A DNA stretch of 64,000 nt from Paramoeba atlantica (taxonomy: Eukaryota > Discosea). The position numbers and the translations under genes were made by a program. A model generated the notes under the pieces. The model did not search any database, was not told the origin of the DNA, and saw only the letters and a list, made by a program, of their open reading frames with translations. Within the stretch, counting starts at the first letter, position 1; each line of letters opens with the position of its first letter. Below, piece after piece: positions 43,551 to 54,395 of the stretch. The stretch covers positions 1-64,000 of the forward strand of contig CDRNVI010000179.1 in NCBI GenBank assembly GCA_977017575.1. The letters are read 5' to 3'.

Positions 43551-45868
43551 AAAGGAAAAGTAAAATAACATTTCCATTTGAGGAGGGGACCATATCCTCC
43601 TTCAACCACAAAAACAATCACTGGCGCGCCAATCAAACCTGCCATCATCTCATTCATTAGAAATAGAAAGAGGGTGAGATTGAAGAGAGGAAAGAGAAAG
43701 AGAAAGAAAGAGAAAAAGAAAGAAAGAGAAAGAGAAAGAGAAAGAAAACCAAGAGAGATCATATACTGCCCAATCGAAACATAAATCTGTGCGTGTGGTA
43801 AAATATAATGATAAAATGATTGATGAAATGTTTCAATCAAATTATTACAACTTCGAATTAATCCTAATTTTGGAATAAAATAATTAAAAAAAAGAGTGAA
43901 TCTTCTAAATTTTCTCTTCTGTTCAGATATTTTTTTCTCTTTCTTGAATTATTCTCTTTCTTAATTTACTTTTAATACTTACTTTCTTCAAAACTCAAAA
44001 AAAAAAAACACAAACCAACAACCACACGCCCAATCTTACTTCTCTCTTGATAAAGTAAAGAAAAAGGATAAGAGAAAGTTAAAGCATCCATACGATATTG
44101 TAACAGATGAGAGTGAAGACCCGATGGATGGCCAACAGCTTGTTGGACCATTCCCCAAATAAAAGTTTCCACTGGTCCTGGTGTCAATCGAACTCCAAAA
44201 TCTGAGATTGATTTGGAAAAAAAGAAGAATTAATTTATTAAAAGAAAAAAAAAACACAAGAGAGAGAGAGAGAAAAAAATCTCATGAAAAAAAAAATCTC
44301 AAAAAAAAATCCAAAAAAAAAAAGAAAGAAAGAAAAAGGTACTTGATGAAACGAAATGAATAGCAGAACGAATATAAGAAACAAAGGGAGAAAATGGAGA
44401 GGGGAGTCCCTTGTATTGAGGGTCTTGTCGTGTGATGTCGGGTACTCCCGCCCGGATTCTCTCTTTCCCCGCGATTCGAAAAGCACTAAAAAGAAAAGAA
44501 GAAAGAAGAAAGAAGAAAGAAGAAAGAAGAAAGAAGAAAGAAAAATTAAATTGAAAGAATAAAGGAAATGAAGACAAAGAGAGGAAATGAGGGGGAAAAA
44601 AAAGAAACAAACAAATAGAAAACAAAAAAAAAGAGAAAAAAAAAGAGAAAAAAAAAGAGAAAAAACCTATTCAACAAATCTAAATTGGGCAAAAGACCAT
44701 CAACCCCTTGATGCAACATCATCAACTGAACAAAAGAAGGAGAAGAAGAAGAAGAAGAACTTTTCCTTTGAAAAGAAGGAGAAAAATCAAAACAAATTCC
44801 AACTCGAGGTCTTCCAAGAGGTGGCAATTCATATAAATTCCAATTTGTTGTGTTTTTTTTTGGTTCTGTTTTGTTTGTTGTTCTTGGTAATCCAAATTGG
44901 TGTGGTTTTGTTGTTTCTTTTAAAAATCTTGATACTAAAAAGTCTTTGTGTTCAATTTCTGGGACTAACAAAATGATATCTATTTTTTAAATTTTGGTTT
45001 AGTAAAAAAAAAGAAAGAAATAATAACAAGAATAATAAGAATAATAAGAATAAATAAATAAATTAAACTGAATTAAACTAAACTAAACCTTTGTTCAACC
45101 AATTGGCAGCCTTCAAAGAACTCAAAATCGAAACAGCAAAAGGAAAAGCAATTTGATCACCATTTCTCTGCTTATTTGAAGAAGAAGAAGAAGAAGAAGA
45201 AGAAGAAGATCCCCCTTCTTTATAAGAATGAGGAGCAACCAATACCATACTCTCTGTACCATACCCTTTCTTTGCTTGAAGAACTCCGATTACCATCTGT
45301 GCTGTTTCGGAAGAAGAAGAAGAAGAAGAGAAGAGAGGAGAAGAGGAAACGAGAGATGAGGCATTCCAGTGAAAGTGAAGGAGAGAGAGAGAAGAAAGAG
45401 ATTTCATGAGGAAGGAGACTTGTGAGGAAATGTTGTTTGGGGGAAGAGTTTTTTGTTCAGATTCCAAAAGATTCATTAAGTTTTGATGAGATGTTACATA
45501 CTTTGCATTTCCTTTTTGTTGGGGAGAGACAGAGAGAGGTTTTGAGAAATTGAAAAGAGAGAAAAACATGAACCAAAATAACAAAGAAAGGAAACAAAGA
45601 GAATAAACAAAGAAACAAAAGGAAAAGAAAAAAGAAAAAGAAAAAGAAAAAGAAAAAGAAAGAACAGAAATAAAAAAAAAAGAAAAAAAAGAAAAAAAAG
45701 AAACGAAAAAGAAAAAGAAAAAGAAAAACCAGCTGCAGGAATGAGAGCATTTTCAGACAAGTAAGTGTGGTTGGCAACATGATCGGCATAGAAGAGGAAA
45801 GAGACAATCCCCCCAAATAATAATATTATTTTGATTCTGTGTAATACTACCAATAATCGTTCTATCAT
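42656..45868 (-). CDS. GPI transamidase component GAA1/GPAA1 (about 11 exons)
   Basis: It starts at 45868 with MIERLLVVLHRIKIILLFGG, the N-terminal signal anchor, followed by HTYLSENALIPAA. Large luminal exons then carry ETAQMVIGVLQ and APHSY (45090-45510), DIILLVPEIEHKDF to DGLLPNLDLLN (about 44665-44980), VSYIRSAIHFVSS (about 44345), GPVETFIWGMVQQAVGHPSG, LLQYRMDALTFSYP (about 44100) and GLIRSCNNLIETFHQSFYHY (about 43850). Later exons encode hydrophobic spans to the stop at 42656. This order matches Gaa1. Family knowledge: GPAA1 has an M28-peptidase-like luminal domain and works in the ER complex that attaches GPI anchors to proteins. Poly-Ser tracts in exons 2 and 3 are lineage-specific additions from simple repeats. 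The last four exons are approximate. Confidence 0.85.
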
Positions 45869-46200
45869 TTTCTTCTTCTCTTTCTTCTCTTTCTTCTCCT
45901 CTTCTCTTTTTTTTTTCTTGTTTTTTTGTGTTTTGTGTTTTGTGTTTTGTGTTTTTTTCTTTTTCTTTTCTTTTTCTTTTTCTCTTTGTTCTGAACGTCT
46001 AGGTTAAGAACTTTCTCTGAGACTAATCTCTGTGAAGAAAAACAAAAACAAAACCAACACCCCAACCAAAAAAGAAAAAGAAAAAAAGGAAAAAAAAAAT
46101 CGAAAAAAAAAGTTTTTAGACCCCTAAAAAAGATTGCGGAGATTCTGATTTCTTTTTTTTTCATTTTTTGTTGCACACAAAACCAGAAAAAGAAAGAAAA
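45869..46200. other. divergent spacer between GPAA1 and zinc-ribbon genes
   Basis: CTTCTTTT and TTTTGTG repeats, then an A-rich tract. It presumably holds promoters for both flanking genes. No other feature is seen. Confidence 0.45.
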
Positions 46201-47030
46201 ATGTCCTCCCAAGAAATAAAGTGTTGCGCCTGTGCTGCCGCCATTGGCGAATCAGAGAGATTTTGTCCTGGATGTGGCATGCCTCAAAACCCCAAAAAGA
46301 AAGAAGGAACCAAATTAGATGCTACCAAGTTTCGAGATCAAGGCTCAGCAGCTGCTCCATGTTCTTCTTCTCTTTCTCTATTTTTGTGGAGCTCCCGAAA
46401 GGAACTCCTCCTTTCTTTTTTTTTTTTGATTATTTTTTTTGATTAATTTTTTTGATTATTTTTTTTGATTTTTTTTTTCTCAGCTTCTTCCCCAGCTTCT
46501 TCTAGTGATCTGTCTGCTGTTGTTGGAAAGTATGAATACGTGAAACCTGGTTCTGGTGGAGATAAATCGACTCGTTTTTTGACACTCCAGAAAGATGGAA
46601 CAGCCATTTTTTTCGAAAAAGGTTTTGTTGTTGTTGTTGTTTGGAAGTTATTTTTTTTTTTGATTTGGTCCAAAATTGAAAAACCACCACCCTTTTTGTA
46701 GGAGAAAATTCAATGGAGACTTTTGAGATTAATGGAAAAGGGACCTTCTTTGTTGCGAATGGGATGGTTCAGATCTCATTTCCTGAAATTCGAAAAGAAA
46801 ATAAGTTGAAAAGGTTTGATTTATTCATTTTTGTTTTGAGTGAAAAGAATTGATTTTGTTTCCATTTCTCCTCATTTCTTTTTCTTTTTTTTTTTGAAAT
46901 GCGAAATAGACGAGTTTTGGTTCCTGGAATGGGGGACCCTCATGTCACTGTTGATGATGGAATGGACATTTCAGTCGAAACACTGGTTAATGCCCCGGCT
47001 CATGGAGTTCATAAGTGGAGGAGAGCTTAA
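46201..47030 (+). CDS. small zinc-ribbon protein (4 exons)
   Basis: Exons approximately 46201-46357, 46483-46620, 46702-46815 and 46909-47030, coding about 175 residues. The N-terminus has a zinc ribbon: CCACAAAIGESERFCPGCG (CxxC, 13 residues, CxxC), followed by Lys-rich and Ser/Ala-rich linkers. The C-terminal part (VVGKYEYVKPGSGGDKSTRF, FLTLQKDGTAIFFEKG, METFEINGKGTFFVANGMVQ) looks like a small beta-strand domain of the lipocalin or PH-like kind, but I cannot name it. It ends RVLVPGMGDPHVTVDD...HKWRRA. Function unknown. Introns are T-rich, and one donor is GTTTTG. Confidence 0.7.
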
Positions 47031-47426
47031 GATCGAAGATAAAAAAGAAAGAGAGAAAAAAAAATGAGATGAAACAAGAAAAAACACAAGGAACAACAAA
47101 CAAACAAACAAACAATCTTTTTTTCTTTATTTTTTTTTTCAAATGGAGAAAGACTCCAAATCGTAAAAAACTTGACCAAAAAGGGGGATCATTTTTAAGG
47201 TTCCCTTTTTTTGGACAGAAATAAAAGGGAGCGGACTTTTTGTGATTGAAAAGGAGCGAAAAATAATGACAAAAAGGGAAAAGTTACTTTGAAGTATTAA
47301 AAAAGAGACAACTGCACGCTGATTTGGCGGTTTTTGGCAGTTTGGCGGTTTTTTTTTCTTTTTTGTGTTTGTTTTTTTTTTCTTTTTGACGCACATCGTC
47401 AAAACTCATTCTTCATCAACAGCAGC
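47031..47426. other. spacer between zinc-ribbon and BTB genes
   Basis: A/T-rich 3' flank, then a TTGGCGGTTTTTGGCAGTTTGGCGGTTTTT direct repeat (about 47321-47350, quoted in parts: TTGGCGG and GCAG) ahead of the BTB gene. No gene is supported. Confidence 0.45.
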
Positions 47427-49294
47427 ATGGGTACGAAAGATAAGGGAAAGAAAGAGAAGAAGGAGGATAAGAAGAAGAAGGACAAGAAGGGGCACAAGGA
47501 ACCTCCTCCAGTTTCTCCTCGAGTGACCCGGGATCCGGGTTGGTAGTTTTTTTTTTTTTTTTCCAAATGAACCTTTTTTTTTTCCTTTCTTTTTGGGGGA
47601 AAACAAAAAACGAGTTTTCCCCCAAAAAAGCAATCTTGTGTGCTGTTTTTGGTTGGGTTCTTTTTATTATTATTATTTTATTATTACTCTCCACCAACTC
47701 GATTTTTCCAGGTCCTTCATTTGATTCTGGAAGTGCAGCGTCATCTAGTTCTGTGGTTGCGCCCGCTTCTGGTGCTTCTGGTGAAACACAACCTCTCTCT
47801 TCCATTTCTATGATGGACGAAAAAGTAAACTCTGACGTGATTTTTACTTTGAGTGATGGGAAAACGATTAATACTCACTCTTTTGTTTTGTCTTTCCGTT
47901 GCCCAAAATTGTATGAGTCTTACGCCAAGAAGAAACCAAAGGGTAAATCAAGAAAACCTGTTACTGTTGATATGAAGGAAAATATGAATCCTGAGAGCTT
48001 CCGAATTGTTATTCAGTTCCTTTACGCAGACAACATTGACTTTCCTTCTTTCACTCCTCTCTCTGTGTTGAATATTGTTTTTGCTTCTCACCAGCTTGAA
48101 TTGGAGCGTCTTGCTCGTCTTGGTGAAGAACATCTCCGTTCCAACTTAAATCTTGATATGGTGTTCAGTTTGTTGAAAGGTAATCAAAAATTCCTTCCTC
48201 TTTTTCACAAACAAACAATTGATTTTTTTTTGGAGAAGAGAGAGAGAAGAGATTGTCGGTTCAATTATTTTTGTTGAGTCACAAAAAATACTTTGATTCT
48301 TTTTTCTAACTCATTTTTCATCTCTTTCTATTCTCTCTTTACTTCTCTCTCTGTTTTTGTGTTCTCCTTCTCCTTCTCCTTCTCTCTCTCCTTTCTGTTT
48401 TTTTTTTGTTTTTTTTCTATTAGGGGCTCATGAGCTTGGTGAAATCAGAATCAAAGATTTCTGTATGGATTACGCTCACAAAAACATGAAAGAGTTTATC
48501 AAACGAAAGGAAGATGCGAGAAACCTTGGTGTAGAATTGTTTCAAGAAGTCGTCTCTCTCTCTTTGGAAGAATACAAACCACCTCCTCCTGACACAACCC
48601 CTATTCCTCCCAATACACTTCATGAAGACTTTGCCAAAATCTATGCGACTACCAAGTCTGGTGAAACCTGTGATGCGTATGTTAACATTGCTGGAGACAA
48701 GATTTTCTTTCACAGGGCTGTTGTTTGCGCACACACCAAACCTTTTGCAAATGCGCTTTCTTCTACCAAGGATGACGATATGACCGATGTTCTTGGAGTC
48801 ACAGGAATGGAACCAGATGCGTTCCGATCAGTCTTGAAATTCATCTATTATGGTGATCAAGACATTACCCCTCTTCTTGCTTGTGATTGCGCTCCTTTTG
48901 CCAAACGTTTTGAAGCTTTCGATCTCCAACGAATTACTGAGTCTGTGATCGCACATAATATCTCTGCCAACAATGTTCTCCCCATCCTCAAAGTTGCCTA
49001 TCTTCCTGAAAATATGGATCGTGCTGAAATGGCTTCTCTTCGTGCTCATTGCCTCATGTTCTTAACCCAGAATGTTGCTGGTTTTTATTTTCCTTTTTCT
49101 CTTTTTTTGTTATTTTACATATTTTGATTTATTTCCAGTTTTTATTTATTTCTTTCTTTCTCAATCCAAACTGTTTTTTCTTTTAAAATTGAACTCTTTT
49201 TTTTTTTTTAGCGGTCAATTTGGATCCTTTGATGGAGCTTGACATTCGCATTTCTGTGGATATTCTCCGGGCTTGGCAAAAAACTGTCATGTAA
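47427..49294 (+). CDS. tandem BTB-domain protein (4 exons)
   Basis: Exons approximately 47427-47540, 47712-48178, 48423-49080 and 49212-49294. The N-terminus is Lys-rich (KKEKKEDKKKKDKK), then Ser-rich. BTB 1: VNSDVIFTLSDGKTINTHSF, LSFRCPKLYESY, and FRIVIQFLYADNIDFPSF. A helical BACK-like stretch follows, then BTB 2: GETCDAYVNIAGDKIFFHRA, VVCAHTKPFANAL, FRSVLKFIYYGDQDIT, and a second helical tail (NVLPILKVAYLPE...AHCLMFLTQNV). It ends DILRAWQKTVM. Family knowledge: BTB domains dimerise and many recruit substrates to Cullin-3 ubiquitin ligases; two in tandem recall RhoBTB and fungal or protist BTB proteins. No Kelch, RCC1 or GTPase domain is present. A cytosolic adaptor role is inferred. Confidence 0.88.
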
Positions 49295-49985
49295 AATGGA
49301 ATATACGAAAACTCGAAACTTTTTGAAACTCGAAAAATCGAATCAAAATTCCTTCTTCTCGTTTCTCTATCTCTCTCTCTCTCTCTCTTTCCAAAAACGC
49401 AAGTAACTCTTCTTTCTTTCTCCCCTTCTCTGTCTTACCCCTTCTCTTTAAATTTCTCGAGGAATGAAACTTTGATGGAATCGAAGTTCCATTCGTGAGA
49501 GTATACGGTGCAAGTTTGTGTGTGTGTCTTGACAAACAAAATAAATCTGTAACAAAAAAAAAAGACAAGAAGAGAAAAAGAAAAACAAGAAGGAAGAAGA
49601 ATAGATTTTGTGTTTCAATCGCTGATTTTGTTTTTTGTCAAAAACGACCGAGGAGATTTTTCAAGTGCCCGAAAAGAACGATTTCGGTGAAAAAAGCTCT
49701 TTCTTCTTTCTCTTTTTTTCGTTGTTGTCACCTTTTTCCAAAAAAGGGAGTGGCAAAACACCGTTCTTTGTTCGCTTTCAGGACCTGGAAAGCGGTGGCA
49801 CCTTTGCAAAAGGAGGTTTAAGGTGAGTCTCTTTCACCATTCTTTTTTGGTTCTGGTTCATATTTATTGCCATTGAGAGATCTATTTATTCCTTTTTTTG
49901 TTTTTGTTTTTTTGGGGGGTTGAAAAAATTCTTTCAACGGAAGGAAAAAGAAAATCTTAAAAAATTGTAAAAAGTTGGGAGAGAA
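49295..49985. other. spacer between BTB and homeodomain genes
   Basis: The BTB 3' flank with AATAAA near 49540, then a region of mixed composition (49590-49830) with a GGTGAGTC donor-like site at 49822. It could hold a non-coding 5' exon of the homeodomain gene. No domain is visible. Confidence 0.4.
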
Positions 49986-52900
49986 ATGGCTGAGGAAGTG
50001 TTAGGCGAAGGAGGAGGCCGTGTCCTGCGTTCAGCCTCTAAACTAACAAAACCTAACAAGGAAGAAGAGATGGCAGACGGGAACCACCAATCTCAACAAG
50101 AAAGGAGAAGAACAAGACAAAACCTGTCACGTGAAGTCGTAGAGATCTTGGAAGCACAGTACCAAATTTGCCCCTATGTTTCCCAGGAAAATTGTAAGCA
50201 GTTGCTTGCCCAAAAAACTGGTTTTTTTTCTTTTCTTTTGACCAACCGCGCAACATTCACCCCCCCCCCAAAACTCTTTTTATCTTTTTATTCAACAAAA
50301 AAAATAACAGGACTTCCTGCTCAAAAAATTGTCAAGTGGTTTGATAACAGAAGATCAAAAGACCGAAAAAGAAAGAGGCAAATTCAATCAAACGATCTTT
50401 TATCCCATTCTCATCTCGCAAAAAAGTCTCCCCAACCGTTGCCTCGAGACACTCTTTCTTCCGAACAATATGGACAACCTCAAAAGGGCCACGCATCCTA
50501 CTATTCTTTGAGCGTTCCTCCTTCTACAACTAGAAAAATGATGTCCAGTGGCCCCATGGAAATGGTAAATTCTGCGGCAGTTGCAGCTAGATGGCCAACA
50601 TCACCCGCTCAAACAAAAAGAGGAGGAGCTCAAGGCGATATGAAGGCTTCTTTGGCGACTCTTATGAGTGTAGCAGAATCACCCGCCCAACAACAACAGA
50701 ATTCTCAACAACAAGCTGCGCTGGGAGGGTTTCCTTCTCTTGGTTCAGTTAGCGATGGCTCAAGAAAAATGGACTCGGAAATTCAAGATTTTTCAGCCTA
50801 TGGTTTGATGTCAAATGCCACAGGTGAAAAGATCCCCCCCCTCCCACTTCCTCCCTTCTTTTCTTTCTTTCCCCCCCCCCCCTCTCTCTCCTCTTCTTTT
50901 TTTCGATAACTTTAATAATCTCGATTTTTTTTGTCTTTCTTTTAGATCCAACAAGAAATGGGTTTTGGGGCAACCAAAAAGACCAGCAGCAGACTGTCAC
51001 TCAAAGATTCCATCAAACCCTACTTGAAAAATTAGCTGAAAGTAGAGCTGATGAGAGAGGAATCGGGGGAAATTCACAGCAGTTTCTTGTCCCAACCGAA
51101 CGACCTTTACAATCATTGGGTGAAGTTCACCAAAATGAGAGGGATTGGGCCGAAAATGCTTATTCTCGGAAAGGAAAAGGAGTTGGGAATGATACTCTTG
51201 GAAAAGGGGAGAAGTCTCCTGTTTTATTCCAACCCTTTTGGAGCCAATTGCAACAACGTTTTTTTTTTGTTTCTTCTTTTTTTTTAGTCTTCCTTTCTTT
51301 TTTAATTGATCAAAAAAAAACATAGAATCAGAGGGCGATACTGATGATTTTCGAGCTATTTTTCGAGTCTATTTTACTGGGCGGAAGCGTGGTTCCTTCC
51401 TTTCTTCTCCTATCTCTGGTTGGTCATTCTCTTTCAAAAAGTTACTTAAGAAAATAGAACCTTTTATTTATTTGTTTATTTTTTATTTTTTTCTTTGACT
51501 GATGAGAACCACAATTTCAGATTTAGACTCTCAACATCTCCATTTGTGTATCAACCATGCATCAAAGTTTGTTTTTCTCTTGATGATTCTTTCCAAAAGT
51601 TGGGCGTCTTTCTAATATTTTTCAAAACTAAAGAGCGTTGGAATGCTTGGCAGAGCGTCTTGTTCATCAAATTCGACATGTTATTCAATCGATGTCTGCT
51701 TTGGTAAGTTGCTCATTTTTTACTTTTGCTAATTGAAACGGCTTTGACGCGGAGGGGGAGATTGTTTTTTTTTTTTTTGAGTTCTTTGTTTTGGTTTTGC
51801 CTCACCTTATTATAAAATAGGATGTTATTGAAATGTTCAAAAATGCACAATACAAAGATCCAAAGAGAACCCTTCATTTCCTCACAAATAATCGTGAAGG
51901 TGCCGAGGCACTTGGTTTTCATCCCTCTGTTCTTTCAAAAATCTCTCGTCTCCTTCCAATGGTAAAGATTTTCTCCTCATTTTTTTCGTTTCCCCTTTTC
52001 CTTCTCTTATTCCATCTCTTATTATGGGGGGGGGTGTCAAAAAATTAACTCTTTTTCAATGAATTAACAGCTTTCCACGATGTTAGAAAGTCAATACTCT
52101 TTCCCTGAGCAGAAATATGCTTTCGAGCAGTTACTCAAATGGGTCTGGGCTTATTGGTCGAAGGCTCGAAAGTATGGTTGGTCAACTCCGAAAGTAAGGC
52201 TTCAACAAAGCAAAGAAAATCGACAGAGACTCTCTTCCTCACAAGATTCTGGTGACTTTCTTCCTGCTGCTCTCCCTTCTCCTCGCAGCTCTTGGGGTTC
52301 AGAATTAGAGGGTGGTCGTGTAATAAAAAATGAGACTGGGGGAACACCATCTGTGACGAATGGATCTGGGATGACAAGTGCAACCTGGAGTTCATTAGAA
52401 ACTCCTTCTCAAATGTTTGCAACTCCAAATTACCCTTTTATGTCCCCAATTCCACCTTTTGTTTCTCCTGGATTTGGTGCACCTTTTGAGTCTCCTTATG
52501 CGTTATTTGGGTATCTCTTTCAGTTTTTGAAACAAAAAATATTTTCTTTTGTTTTCTTTTTTTTTGTTACAAATCCGCTAATTTTTTTATTATTATTTAA
52601 AACACACAGTGAGAAAGGAAAGTTGCATTCAGGGAAAGAGTCCCACAATTCACAATCTTGTGAGACAACTTCATCTTCGCTTGGACCTCCTCTTCCAGCG
52701 CCACAATGTCGACCAGACAAAAATAGCCCTAATGTTGGAAATGTACAGCTCTTGGGCAGTTTGCCACCGGGCAACTCACCTTCCCAATCGACATCACGTC
52801 TTTTTAATACTTCATCGAGTTCCAATGTAATGACTGAAAACCCCAAGAAGGCTTCTCCTCTTTCTTCAATTGGTGTGTTGAGCTCATTGACTGAAGTCGC

Positions 52901-54009
52901 AAGCGCATCATCCCCTCGAAGTGGCACTCATCAATCCTCTTCTCTCTTCTCCTCTGTTTCGGGAACATCATCAACATCAAATTCTTCAGCAATTGGAGAA
53001 AATAGTGAAAGACAGAGGGTCAAGACAGAACAAAACGAAGGTAAAAACGACCCAAAAAAAGTAGAAAAAATGTTCATGTCTCCTATTTTTGTGGCTCCAT
53101 CTCCTCGAACTTTGTTTGGTGGACTTGATTCTCCCTTTCCTTCACTGGCGGTTCTTTTTATTTTATTTTTGTTTCCTGTTTATTTTTTTTTCTCCTTTGT
53201 TGTTGTGTTTTGTTAAAATGTGGTGTTTTTTTTATATAGAGTCCGATGGGTGCGTCACCGATGACTTCAGCAAAGTCTCCCAGTTCACGAAAGCAAAAGA
53301 CACCGACACAATCGATCAAAAAATCGTTCGTATTTTTTCCAAGACTTCCAATGGTATTCTCTTTAATTCATTTTTCTCCTCAGGTTAGGTGAGAAGACTG
53401 GGGCTATTTTACAGAAGGATCTGGGAAAATTTTCTTCCCCATCTTTTGTCCAGACGTCATCAAATACCCCTTCAGCAATTGCAACGAAAAATGGTTTCTC
53501 TCTCTCTCTCTTTCATCTTTTTCTGTTCCCTTTTTTTGATCTGACTTTTTAATTTCAAAAAAAAAGAAAGCGGACCACCTGCACTCACACTTCCTGATTC
53601 GGTCATCCCAGAAGAGAAAGGTGACAAGGAGGGGGGGACAACTGGAGGGGGGGAAACAAAATCGCTCCAAACTCTTTTTGAAGGATCTCCTCCAAATCTT
53701 TCTCCCAACTCATCTCAATTGTCCCTCCCATCCCTCTCCTCAGCGCTTTCCAGTCGTTTCGAAAAAGTTGTTGGCGGTGAAAAAGAAGCTGAATTGTTGG
53801 TTCTCTTTCTTACACGCCCACATCGTGATGTCTGTGGGCAAGTGCTCTATGATCTGTTAGATGCCTGGTTGAAAGGTCAAGATTCGTTAAAAGATTGTTT
53901 ATCGAGTTTGCCATGTGATGTGAAGATAACTCCAGAGAATAATCAGTTGGTTTACCACAACGGAGAGGGAGAGGAAATCATGCTTCATGAAGAACAGTTC
54001 AACCCATGA
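49986..54009 (+). CDS. homeodomain protein (about 12 exons)
   Basis: Exon 1 (49986-50219) and exon 2 (50311-50823) together encode a homeodomain: RRRTRQNLSREVVEILEAQY, QLLAQKTGLPAQKIVKWFDN and NRRSKDRKRKR, with intron 1 cutting before helix 3 (GLPAQ). The recognition helix has WFxNRR, with Asp at position 50. The rest is a long, Ser/Pro-rich and probably disordered region. A helical block lies at about 51634-52200 (LECLAERLVHQIRHVIQSMS, DVIEMFKNAQYKDPKRTLHF, FEQLLKWVWAYWSKARKYGW). A compact C-terminal domain follows (LLVLFLTRPHRDVCGQVLYD, LLDAWLKGQDSLKDCLSSL) and ends at 54009. Family knowledge: homeodomains bind DNA in the nucleus. The other conserved-looking blocks are not recognised. It is possible that two genes are merged here; the frames do join through plausible introns. 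Confidence 0.75.
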
Positions 54010-54395
54010 AAAGTGGTTGATGATTTTTTTGAAAGGTGGGTGACAACGTTGTTAATTCTCCTTCAAGGGTCACGAAAAGGGGAATCCATTTTCCATTTTT
54101 TTCAAGACAGAAGAGAAGAAAAAAAAAAAAGAAAAAAATAAATTTATTATTCACAAAAAAAAACGAAAAAAAAACGAAAAAAAAAAAACGAAGACCGAAA
54201 AACGTTCCAAAAGAATAATTTTTTGTGCTCCTTTTCTTGGGAGGGAATGTAGTCCTTTTTGATTTTTTTTTCGTGGATGCGATTGTCGCTTTTTTGTTTT
54301 TTTTTTTGAAACAGATCCGAAAAAGAGGATACGCACAAAACCTCCTTTGTTTTTTCTTTTTTCTTGTTCTTTTTCTCTCAAGAGATGTCCTTACG
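54010..54395. other. spacer between homeodomain and GRAM/TBC genes
   Basis: A-rich runs of AAACGAAAAAAAA and T-rich tracts. No gene is recognised. The downstream gene may have an unseen 5' exon here. Confidence 0.4.
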
